Positions 1 through 6,187 of a DNA stretch of 6,498 nucleotides are shown in pieces. The number at the start of each line of letters is the position of its first letter. The stretch's first letter is position 1. Position numbers and translations under genes: made by a program. This stretch comes from Anaerolineae bacterium (GTDB lineage: Bacteria; Chloroflexota; Anaerolineae; B4-G1): positions 1 through 6,498 of the forward strand of contig JAUWOI010000259.1 in assembly GCA_030612185.1 (NCBI GenBank), given 5' to 3'. The notes under the pieces are model-generated. The model was given only the letters and a program-made list of their open reading frames with translations. It had not been told where the DNA came from and ran no database searches.

Positions 1-989
1 TGGGAGAAGGAACGCACGACCCAGACGAGGAGCGCGGAGCCCAGCGGGATCAGCCAGTGGGCCATCAGTCGAGCAACAGATCGGCGGGTGGCTGGTCGGA
101 TGAGCCGGAGGAGCAGCGACACGGCCAGGAGCAAGAGGGTGAGGCTGGCCAAGAGCCGCATTTCGGGGCGGCCTACGGCGCCAACGAGACCTGTCAGATG
201 AAAGACCCAGACCTGGCTCAACAGGTAATCCACGGGGACAGATTCTGTGAGCCCCTGGCCTCTCTGAATCCGGGCTTGAACGTCTGGCCAGTGGGTGAGG
301 ACTGCGATCAGCCAGGGCAGGCTGGCGAGGCCCACCATGAGTTGCGTGATCCACCAGCGGCGCAGGTCAGTCCACCGCCGCTCTCTCCAAAAAGTCAGGA
401 GTGACCAGCCTCCCGCGTAGGCCACGACGAAAAGGACCATGTAGTGCAGATAGAGACCGATCGCCTCGATGGTGCCCAGGAGCAGCCACGTGGCGCGGCG
501 GTGAGGGCCGGGCTTCTGGGTCAGTTCGTGCGTGATGGCCAGCAGGGCCAGGTAGACCAGGGGGAGCAGGGCGTAGACGCGGATCTCCTGGGCGTAGACT
601 ACAGAGAGGGGGGAGAGGGCGGTGAGCAAGACAGCGACCCGGGCGGTGGGCCGGCCCAGCCAGCGACGGGCGATTGCATAGACAGCCGCCACCTGCAAGA
701 GGCCAACCATCGCCGAGAGGAAGCGGGCGCTGAATATGTTGCTGCCCGCCAGCGTTACCCACCCTTTGAGCAGAAAGAAGTAAAGGGGAGGGTGGATGTT
801 GGCCGCCCGGTTGGCGACGATCTCGATCAGGCTGGAGTTGGCCAGATGCAGGCTGATCCCTTCGTCCACCCAGATACTCTGTCCACTCAGGCGGTAGAGG
901 CGCAGGGCGAAGGCCATGAGCAATGAACAATGAACAATGAACGATGAACAAATTTGGGATTTGGGGTTTGGGGCTTGGGGTTTGATCAT
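1..989 (-). CDS. Glycosyltransferase family 39 / PMT_2-type membrane protein, C-terminus outside window
   Basis: Reading the minus strand from 989 gives 329 codons with no stop before the window edge, so the gene is partial. Hallmarks of GT-C family 39 enzymes are visible: WVDEG at residues 40-44 in the first outer loop (the acidic residue expected to be catalytic), HPPLY at 66-70, and YAQEIRVY at 132-139. Several hydrophobic helices follow, for example around 91-108, 117-132, 140-152, 168-198, 214-231 and 280-297. Known members move a sugar from a polyprenyl-phosphate carrier onto an acceptor at the outer membrane face; the substrate here is unknown. ATG 989 is preferred because it makes an ATGA overlap with the preceding gene's stop. 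ATG 917 is a fallback that would leave almost no first helix. Residues 1-24 are encoded largely by two 7-bp repeat arrays. Codons after residue 25 are rich in third-position G/C (35 of the next 40 by hand count). Family is confident, start moderately so. Confidence 0.88.
   Translation of the reverse strand, partial: MIKPQAPNPKSQICSSFIVHCSLLMAFALRLYRLSGQSIWVDEGISLHLANSSLIEIVANRAANIHPPLYFFLLKGWVTLAGSNIFSARFLSAMVGLLQVAAVYAIARRWLGRPTARVAVLLTALSPLSVVYAQEIRVYALLPLVYLALLAITHELTQKPGPHRRATWLLLGTIEAIGLYLHYMVLFVVAYAGGWSLLTFWRERRWTDLRRWWITQLMVGLASLPWLIAVLTHWPDVQARIQRGQGLTESVPVDYLLSQVWVFHLTGLVGAVGRPEMRLLASLTLLLLAVSLLLRLIRPATRRSVARLMAHWLIPLGSALLVWVVRSFS
916..950 (+). repeat. Heptanucleotide tandem repeat, five units of ATGAACA type
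   Basis: On the + strand the units are ATGAGCA, ATGAACA, ATGAACA, ATGAACG, ATGAACA, each exactly 7 bp. The array lies inside the start of the family 39 gene. Read on the coding strand it encodes a hydrophobic Cys-Ser-Leu-Phe-Ile-Val-His type cycle (residues 14-24 of the protein), which forms part of the putative first membrane helix. Confidence 0.92.
953..987 (+). repeat. Heptanucleotide tandem repeat, five units of TTTGGGG type
   Basis: On the + strand the units are TTTGGGA, TTTGGGG, TTTGGGG, CTTGGGG, TTTGATC. The last unit ends on the first base of the CAT that is the reversed start codon at 989-987. The array therefore encodes residues just after the initiator Met (Lys-Pro-Gln-Ala-Pro-Asn-Pro-Lys). 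Phase and length match the array at 6132-6166. Confidence 0.92.
956..980 (+). other. Four-run G-quadruplex motif
   Basis: The + strand has four G runs of 3, 4, 4 and 4 separated by loops of 4, 3 and 3 bases, satisfying the usual G3+N1-7 pattern. The G-rich strand is the template strand for the minus-strand genes, 9 to 33 bases downstream of the family 39 start. Folding has not been shown and it may simply be a by-product of the repeat. Confidence 0.6.
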
Positions 990-1008
990 TGGGCTTCTAC
1001 CGTAATGG
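982..1008 (-). repeat. Junction repeat, copy at the 849-residue / family 39 boundary
   Basis: These 27 bp match 6161-6187 at 23 positions by direct alignment. They cover the codons for the final Ala-Ile-Thr-Val-Glu-Ala-Gln, the ATGA overlap and the start of the next gene. Part of the identity is expected because the two upstream genes end in homologous domains, but the match continues past the stop codon. Confidence 0.8.
986..989 (-). promoter_or_regulatory. ATGA stop-start overlap
   Basis: The TGA of the 849-residue gene (988-986) overlaps ATG 989 of the family 39 gene. It has the same arrangement as the junction at 6165-6168, again without a strong Shine-Dalgarno site, which points to translational coupling and supports the upstream start over ATG 917. 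Confidence 0.75.
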
Positions 1009-3535
1009 CAGGCAGTACGAGTTTCTGTTCGGGTAGCGCTGTGCCGGCCTGATCTACCACCGGCAAGCGTTCCAGGGTGTCAGGATTGTACATTCCGACG
1101 GCCACCTCGTAGTGTCCTGGGCTCAATCCGCTGGTGTCCAAAGTAATTGTGTCAGTGATGATTTCGTCTTTGTCCCACCAGGACGTCGGATACGTCCAGT
1201 CACGTGGCATGCCATCATACTGGGCCACGATTGCACCGTCGTCCAGGGAGGATAGGTGTACGAAGACTTTATAGTCTCGATCCATCCGGCGCACAGCCTG
1301 CCAGTAGAGGGTCAATTCCAGCGCCTTGGAGGAGAGTTGCAGATCATAGCCTCGGAGAAGAATGACGTCCCCCCAGAGCACGTGCAGTGGATGCGCCGGT
1401 CTTGGTTCGACAAAAACGCGAGGTAGCGGTTCTATCCGTAACGAACCCAGGACGAACGGGTGTCCCGTCCCTATCTCAGTAGCGCTATCCCTCAGAGTCA
1501 ACATCAGCGAATACGTTCCTGGCTCCAGAAAGGGGTTCACTTGCAGGGCATAGGCAGCGCGCACCACCTCACCTGCCTCCCAGCGGGATGTAGGCCACGT
1601 TGGAGAGAGCGGCTCGCAGTACGATTGGGCTACCCTGTCGGCAGTGTTGACTAGACTCAGACACACGTCGTAATCCCGGCCGGGCGCAGCAGTACTTCCC
1701 CAACGGACATCCGCCTGGATCAGGCCAGCCTGAGTGGTCCTGGTGGGTGTGAAGGTGGCTCGGATGAGACCGATTTCATCCGTCATATCGTGAGCCAGGA
1801 CGAAATCACGTCCCGGATACGGGTCGGTGCGGTAGACGACCACGTCCGCGTCGTCGTGATACGGGTCAAAGGTCAGCCAATCCTGCCAGGCAGCCAATTG
1901 ATTCGGACCGGCGAATTTCTTGTGGAGGACGATGTAGCGAATATCCGCTTCGGCCAGTGGTCGCAATTGGTGGGACACGTCCACCAGAGTCGGGTCCATA
2001 ACGTTGTGCTGGCGCACGTATTTCAGGAAAGGGATGCTGTTTATGAAGGCAAGGGCCTCCCGAGGAGGACGGGCTGTCTTCCCCTCGACCAGGGGTTTGT
2101 CGTGAGTTGTTTGGTAGAACATGTAGTGTTTGTCAAAGGTGTGACCGTGTGTCGGCAGATCCAGGATGGCGAAATCGCCGGGTTCCTGGGCCAGTTGACT
2201 GTACCAGGCCGGGGTGAAAGGAGGCTCGGTTGGGTAGGGTACAGGGCAGTATTCGCCTACAACCAATGTTCCTATGATCCCCACCAGCAAAGCCGGGCTC
2301 CGGCCAAAGGAGCGTTGGCGCAAGAGAGCCCTCATACCCAAGGATGCCAGCATCCCCATCGGGAGTCCCAGAAATATGTTGAAGCGATCAGGCTTGCGCA
2401 GCACTCGTATGAAGAACAGGTCACCCACCAGCCGGTAGGGCATCGGAACCTGGGGGTAGAGTTGGCCGTTGACGCGCAGTTGAGGGCCGAGGGCCAGGGC
2501 GATGTACACTACTGCCGCCGCTATCCAGAAGCGAGCCTGTCGCCAGTTCCTTACAACACCACAAAGCACCAGAGCCATGGTCGCATATCCGAGGAAAGCG
2601 ATATTGGTTTGGTTGACGTTAAAGTTCTCGTAAAGCGGGGAGACCGCATCACCCCACAGGGGGTGATAGCGGCTGGGCAGCACATAGGCCAGCAAATCTG
2701 TCTGTGCTGTGGTCTGTTCGTCAATGAAAATATCCTCTGGGTGGGCCCGGGTTAGTTGAGCGATAGTTAGAGGGGCCGCCAGGGGAATCAGCAGTATCCC
2801 CGTGACAAGCCCGATCAGCACCAGTAGACCCAGAGTGTGTCGAGTCCAGCAGGCTTTGTCTACCAGACATCTGTAGATTAGATACAGGCCAACGATCACC
2901 CCACCCATAATCAGCAGATGCCAGCGGGTCAGTCCCGTGAGAAACAGGAAGAAGGCTGTCAGAAGCGCATCGCGTTTTTGGCCTCTCTGCAACGTGCGTC
3001 GCAGGTAGAGGAGCACCAAGGGAACCCAGCAGGTAAAAACCAGGTTTGGATGCTCATAGTGGGACAGAGTATACGGCCAGAAACCATAGATCAAACCGCC
3101 AATAAATGCCGCTGGTTTTGACCCCGTCACTTCGCGGGCCAGCAAGTACATCGTGAAGCCGTTCAGAGCGAAGACGGTGAAAAAAATCAAGTTGTAAGCA
3201 ATTACCCTGCCTACAATTGCTTGCAAGGGTAGCCAGATGGCGATGTTGAGCCAGGCAAAGTTGTGGAAGATCAATGGCACGCCTTGAGGATAGAATAGAA
3301 GATCAGTGTGAAATGGGCTATGTCCCTCCATAATAGACTGTTTCACCCACCAGAAGGTCCATTGGTGAGCCCACAGGTCTCCACCCCCAGCCAGATGTGT
3401 TCCCAGCCGAGCGATGAGTGGCCAAGTCATCACCACTGTCAGCAAAATGTAGGTGAGCAGGACAAAGATGGCCTCCCGGTGTCGACAAATGCCCCCAAGG
3501 AAAACTCCACTTGGACGATGTTTGGCATCCTGCAT
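986..3535 (-). CDS. Polytopic GT-C-like membrane protein with two C-terminal beta-sandwich modules (849 aa)
   Basis: This is a complete gene of 849 codons. Hydrophobic segments run from about residue 22 to 430 (roughly 11-12 helices). The first outer loop carries GGDLWAHQWTFWW with Asp53, in the place where GT-C enzymes keep a catalytic acid. Further conserved blocks shared with the upstream paralogue are LFYPQG (80-85), HPNL (162-165), QTDLLAY (278-284), PMPYR (364-368) and PDRFN (382-386). A soluble region at about 431-575 has FYQTTHDKPLVEG (473-485) and RYIVLHK (533-539). Two related modules follow: about 592-703 (RDYDVCLSL, WPTSRW, EPGTY) and 716-849 (RDYKVFVHL, YPTSWW, SPGHY). I infer an outer-face sugar-transfer or lipid-linked glycan role, but the exact family is not one I can name and it may be catalytically different. 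Start at 3535 is supported by GGAGGT five bases upstream and a 1-base overlap (TAATG) with the upstream stop. Its stop overlaps the next start (ATGA). Codons are less G/C-rich at position three (23 of first 40) than in the flanking genes. Confidence 0.9.
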   Translation of the reverse strand: MQDAKHRPSGVFLGGICRHREAIFVLLTYILLTVVMTWPLIARLGTHLAGGGDLWAHQWTFWWVKQSIMEGHSPFHTDLLFYPQGVPLIFHNFAWLNIAIWLPLQAIVGRVIAYNLIFFTVFALNGFTMYLLAREVTGSKPAAFIGGLIYGFWPYTLSHYEHPNLVFTCWVPLVLLYLRRTLQRGQKRDALLTAFFLFLTGLTRWHLLIMGGVIVGLYLIYRCLVDKACWTRHTLGLLVLIGLVTGILLIPLAAPLTIAQLTRAHPEDIFIDEQTTAQTDLLAYVLPSRYHPLWGDAVSPLYENFNVNQTNIAFLGYATMALVLCGVVRNWRQARFWIAAAVVYIALALGPQLRVNGQLYPQVPMPYRLVGDLFFIRVLRKPDRFNIFLGLPMGMLASLGMRALLRQRSFGRSPALLVGIIGTLVVGEYCPVPYPTEPPFTPAWYSQLAQEPGDFAILDLPTHGHTFDKHYMFYQTTHDKPLVEGKTARPPREALAFINSIPFLKYVRQHNVMDPTLVDVSHQLRPLAEADIRYIVLHKKFAGPNQLAAWQDWLTFDPYHDDADVVVYRTDPYPGRDFVLAHDMTDEIGLIRATFTPTRTTQAGLIQADVRWGSTAAPGRDYDVCLSLVNTADRVAQSYCEPLSPTWPTSRWEAGEVVRAAYALQVNPFLEPGTYSLMLTLRDSATEIGTGHPFVLGSLRIEPLPRVFVEPRPAHPLHVLWGDVILLRGYDLQLSSKALELTLYWQAVRRMDRDYKVFVHLSSLDDGAIVAQYDGMPRDWTYPTSWWDKDEIITDTITLDTSGLSPGHYEVAVGMYNPDTLERLPVVDQAGTALPEQKLVLPAITVEAQ

Positions 3536-6168
3536 TATCTACCTCCGAGTTGGTAATCGTTCGTTTTGCCCTGCGTCGCTATATCGCGGCCATTTGACGA
3601 TTCTCGGTGGGGGAGGGGAGCGTTAGTCTCAGTACAGTCTGCCGAAATCAGCAAGGCGTCGGGAAGGATGAAACGAGCATTGGGGTAGAGTCCGTTCTCC
3701 GACCCTCGCGCTGGCAGGCGTTCCTGAGTCGCCAGGTGGTACAGTCCCACTGCCAGATGGTATTCTCCTGGAGGCAATCCCCGCAAGGAGATGACTGCCC
3801 AGTCTGGGACGAGATCCCCGGCATGCCATTGGCTGGTGGGGCATTGCCAGTTACAAGGTACGGCGTCGTGTTGTCGTACAATCTCTCCGTCGGCGTTCAG
3901 GAGATGGACGAAAACCTTGTAGTCAGCACGCGGGTCCTTCAGCGTTTTCCACAGGATCGTCATCTGCAAATCGGTTCCTTCTGTCCGCCACTGATATCCT
4001 AGAAGCTGAATGATGTCACCGTAGTGGATATCCAACGAGCGGCGCAAGTAGGTGACATGACCGTCTGGATGCATCTCCAGTGTTCCCGGCGCGATATAGG
4101 CTGTCGCTCCTGGGCAGATCGCGGCCCAGTGATACGCCCCGGGCTCCAGCGCTTGAGGGAGTGAAACCATGGCCTCCTGCATCGCCAGGTCTCCCGCTGC
4201 CCAATTTCCTTCTTCCTCTGGCAGTGTCTCGAAGAGAGTGATCGGCACCTCTAGCACACTTTCATCTTCTCCGACAAGTCGAATCTGGCAAGCGAGCGGG
4301 GACGTGCGCGGGGCCAGCAGAACGGCCAGTATCTGCAATTGCCACTCCGTGCCCACTTCATTGTGTTGGACGTCGAACCGGGCCAGGGCTACGTCAGGGG
4401 CGAGGGGAATCGGAAAGCCGCCATAGCAAGCAGGCAACGGGCGAGCGACGTCGTACACTGCCACGGCCGAGTCCTCGTAGACAGGCACAAGGGGGAGCAA
4501 ACGCCGGAAGTGGGCCTCACTGTCGTCTTTCAGGTAAGGCTTGTGGAGCAGGATGTAGCGCACACCGGAGGTTTCCAGCGCGCGCAGCGCCGGACCCAGC
4601 GCCGAGACGGGGATGGCCGCGCCACTGAACATATCTCTCGGGAGGCGAACCGGCTTCTTGGCTACCTGGTAAAATGCCCGCAGCAGGGGGTTTGAGGCGA
4701 TAAAGACGTAGTCTTCTGGTGTGTAGCGGGCGATGTGGCCCTCTACCATTGGCTTGCCGTGAAGTGTCTGGTAGTAGAGCCATTTCTTGCTGAAGGTGTA
4801 TCCCATCGGATAATCCACCACGCCGTACAGCGCCTGCTCCTGTGCCATTTGCTGGAAGAAGGGAGATGCAGGAGGGATATCCCACGTCGGCAGAGGGATG
4901 CATAGGTATTCGGCGAAGACCAGGAACACCAGAGGAACCAGCAGCCAGCGCCGTTGTCTCGCCAGGTAGGCAGCTCCCAGGCCGGCTGACACAGCTAGCG
5001 AGAAGGCCACGAGCAAATTGAAGCGGTCGGGTGCGCGAATCGCAGAGATGGGAAAGAGATGACCGATGAAGCGGTAGGGCATTGGAATGTGGGGGTAGAG
5101 AGTGCCATTCAGGCGCAGGACAGGGCCGGCGGCCAGCACCATCCAGAAACCCGTGCTGAGAAGCCAGAACCAGGCTGCTTTCCGCCGCGAGAGGAGCGAA
5201 ACCAGGGCCAATCCCAGCGCCGTGTAGCCCAGGTAAGGCACATACTTCCAATTAGTTCCGGAACGCTCATAAAAGGAAATCACACGTGGGCCTGCGAGTG
5301 GGTGATAGGGGGGCGGCATCAGGTACGCGAGGAGATCGGTCTGTTTGCTCAGTCCATCATCAAAAGCCGCTGCTAAATCTGCCATCCCGCGCCAGTCTCT
5401 GGCAATAGGAAGAACCACCGGAGCAGTCAGCATCAGTGTGATAATTCCAATGAACCCGACGATACCGACGGTGCAAAGATAGAAGCGGCCCCGCTCAACG
5501 CTTAGGCCTGTCCATCGCAAGAGGTGCCAACCGGTATATGCGACTGTCCATAGTGCCAGCAGTAAAGCCAGGTGAAGACTGGACCAGAGAGTCAGTGCAG
5601 CGAATAGGCTTGCGTAAAGCGCATTAGTTGCCCGGTGCCTGCGCAGTGTGCGATGCAGGAACAGGGCATAAAAGGGCCACCAGTGGATTGAGCCGAGATT
5701 GCCATGGGCCAGTGCCCGGGTCAAATGGTAAGGTGTGAGGGCAAAGACGAAGCCTGCCAGAAGCGCGGCGGAGGAATGATGAGTTATCTCGCGCACCAGC
5801 AAGAACATCCCGATAGCGCTCACCCACAGCCCGAAGAGGAGAACGAGATTGTAGGCCGCCACGGGTTCGACCAATCGCTTGAGGGGGAGAGCCAATAGCG
5901 AGTTGAGGAAAGAATGCGAGTGGGCGACCATGTTTGCTCCGTGAGGATAGAAAAGGTAAGGGGTGAAGAACCAATTGTGTCTTTCAGCGATGGCTTTTTC
6001 CAGCCACCAGTTGTTCCAGTAGAAGATCCAGCTATCGGTGCTGTTGCCAAGCAGCCGCTGGGAGAGATGGAGTGAGACCGGAAGCGACATCAGGCCAATG
6101 AGCAGCGCATAAGCAACCCCCACCCCCAGGGTTTGAGATTTGAGATTTGAGATTCGAGACTTGGTCAT
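3535..6168 (-). CDS. Polytopic GT-C-like membrane protein, paralogue of the downstream gene (877 aa)
   Basis: The frame is open from 6360, but I place the start at ATG 6168, giving 877 residues. The 64 upstream residues are Arg/His/Pro-rich and overlap, in another frame, the clearly conserved end of the preceding gene, while 6168 forms an ATGA stop-start overlap. The layout matches the downstream gene: STDSWIFYWNNWW with Asp45 in the first loop, LFYPHG (72-77), HGNL (155-158), QTDLLAY (276-282), PMPYR (362-366), PDRFN (380-384), YYQTLHGKPMVEG (465-477) and RYILLHK (537-543). About 11-12 hydrophobic helices lie between residues 15 and 425. A first beta-sandwich module (about 595-700) is poorly conserved; the second (about 711-840) keeps DYKVFVHL, CPTSQW and PPGEYHLAVGLY. 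Residues 843-877 are a hydrophilic tail missing from the related proteins, and its last codons include the ribosome binding site of the next gene. Residues 4-14 come from a 7-bp repeat. Likely outer-face sugar transfer; substrate unknown. Confidence 0.88.
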   Translation of the reverse strand: MTKSRISNLKSQTLGVGVAYALLIGLMSLPVSLHLSQRLLGNSTDSWIFYWNNWWLEKAIAERHNWFFTPYLFYPHGANMVAHSHSFLNSLLALPLKRLVEPVAAYNLVLLFGLWVSAIGMFLLVREITHHSSAALLAGFVFALTPYHLTRALAHGNLGSIHWWPFYALFLHRTLRRHRATNALYASLFAALTLWSSLHLALLLALWTVAYTGWHLLRWTGLSVERGRFYLCTVGIVGFIGIITLMLTAPVVLPIARDWRGMADLAAAFDDGLSKQTDLLAYLMPPPYHPLAGPRVISFYERSGTNWKYVPYLGYTALGLALVSLLSRRKAAWFWLLSTGFWMVLAAGPVLRLNGTLYPHIPMPYRFIGHLFPISAIRAPDRFNLLVAFSLAVSAGLGAAYLARQRRWLLVPLVFLVFAEYLCIPLPTWDIPPASPFFQQMAQEQALYGVVDYPMGYTFSKKWLYYQTLHGKPMVEGHIARYTPEDYVFIASNPLLRAFYQVAKKPVRLPRDMFSGAAIPVSALGPALRALETSGVRYILLHKPYLKDDSEAHFRRLLPLVPVYEDSAVAVYDVARPLPACYGGFPIPLAPDVALARFDVQHNEVGTEWQLQILAVLLAPRTSPLACQIRLVGEDESVLEVPITLFETLPEEEGNWAAGDLAMQEAMVSLPQALEPGAYHWAAICPGATAYIAPGTLEMHPDGHVTYLRRSLDIHYGDIIQLLGYQWRTEGTDLQMTILWKTLKDPRADYKVFVHLLNADGEIVRQHDAVPCNWQCPTSQWHAGDLVPDWAVISLRGLPPGEYHLAVGLYHLATQERLPARGSENGLYPNARFILPDALLISADCTETNAPLPHRESSNGRDIATQGKTNDYQLGGR
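3541..3546 (-). promoter_or_regulatory. Shine-Dalgarno site for the 849-residue gene
   Basis: The minus strand reads GGAGGT, then five bases, then ATG at 3535. This is a near-ideal ribosome binding site, and it lies inside the last codons (Leu-Gly-Gly-Arg) of the upstream gene. It is the only strong site at any of the three junctions; the two ATGA junctions have none and probably rely on coupled re-initiation. Confidence 0.85.
6132..6166 (+). repeat. Heptanucleotide tandem repeat, five units of TTTGAGA type
   Basis: On the + strand the units are TTTGAGA, TTTGAGA, TTTGAGA, TTCGAGA, CTTGGTC. As at 953-987, there are five units and the last one ends on the first base of the CAT of the start codon (6168-6166). 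On the coding strand it gives Ser-Arg-Ile-Ser-Asn-Leu-Lys-Ser-Gln, residues 4-12 of the 877-residue protein. Confidence 0.92.
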
Positions 6169-6187
6169 TGGGCTTGCACCGTGATGG
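6161..6187 (-). repeat. Junction repeat, copy at the right-edge gene / 877-residue gene boundary
   Basis: Partner of 982-1008, with four mismatches in 27 bp. It covers the codons for the terminal Thr-Ile-Thr-Val-Gln-Ala-Gln, the ATGA overlap and the first codons of the following gene. Direct orientation relative to its partner, 5.2 kb away, with the two paralogous genes between them. Confidence 0.8.
6165..6168 (-). promoter_or_regulatory. ATGA stop-start overlap
   Basis: The TGA ending the right-edge gene (6167-6165) overlaps the ATG of the 877-residue gene (6168-6166). No clear Shine-Dalgarno sequence precedes it, so translation of the downstream gene is probably coupled to termination upstream. 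The overlap also decides the start against the longer open frame beginning at 6360. Confidence 0.8.

Noticed and set aside
57..926. Plus-strand open frames at 57-404 and 444-926
   Set aside because: Gln/Glu/Gly-rich translations typical of the antisense of a GC-rich membrane protein gene; the minus strand is clearly coding.
367..951. Minus-strand open frame of 194 residues overlapping the family 39 gene
   Set aside because: It begins in the 7-bp repeat and then gives Pro/Arg-rich sequence. The neighbouring frame in the same place carries the DE, HPPLY and YAQE.R.Y motifs, so this is a shadow. The shared hydrophobic start arises because the repeat reads the same in every frame.
916..987. CRISPR array or intergenic repeat element
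   Set aside because: Units are 7 bp with no spacers, and the region is within the coding sequence from ATG 989.
953..987. Telomere-like or origin repeat
   Set aside because: Only five imperfect units inside a bacterial operon; the resemblance to TTTTGGGG telomeres is coincidental.
1790..2755. Plus-strand open frame of 321 residues
   Set aside because: It is antisense to conserved parts of the 849-residue protein, lacks membrane segments or recognisable motifs and has no clear ribosome binding site.
3535..3660. Terminator or promoter between the two paralogous genes
   Set aside because: No hairpin followed by a T run and no convincing -35/-10 pair are visible on the minus strand; the genes overlap by one base.
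4517..5251. Minus-strand open frame of 244 residues
   Set aside because: It lies out of frame inside the 877-residue gene, whose frame here contains the conserved PMPYR, PDRFN and YYQT motifs.
982..6187. Target-site duplication of a transposon carrying the two middle genes
   Set aside because: No transposase, inverted ends or resolvase are present, and the 27-bp repeats are partly explained by homologous C-terminal codons. Homologous recombination or duplication is simpler.
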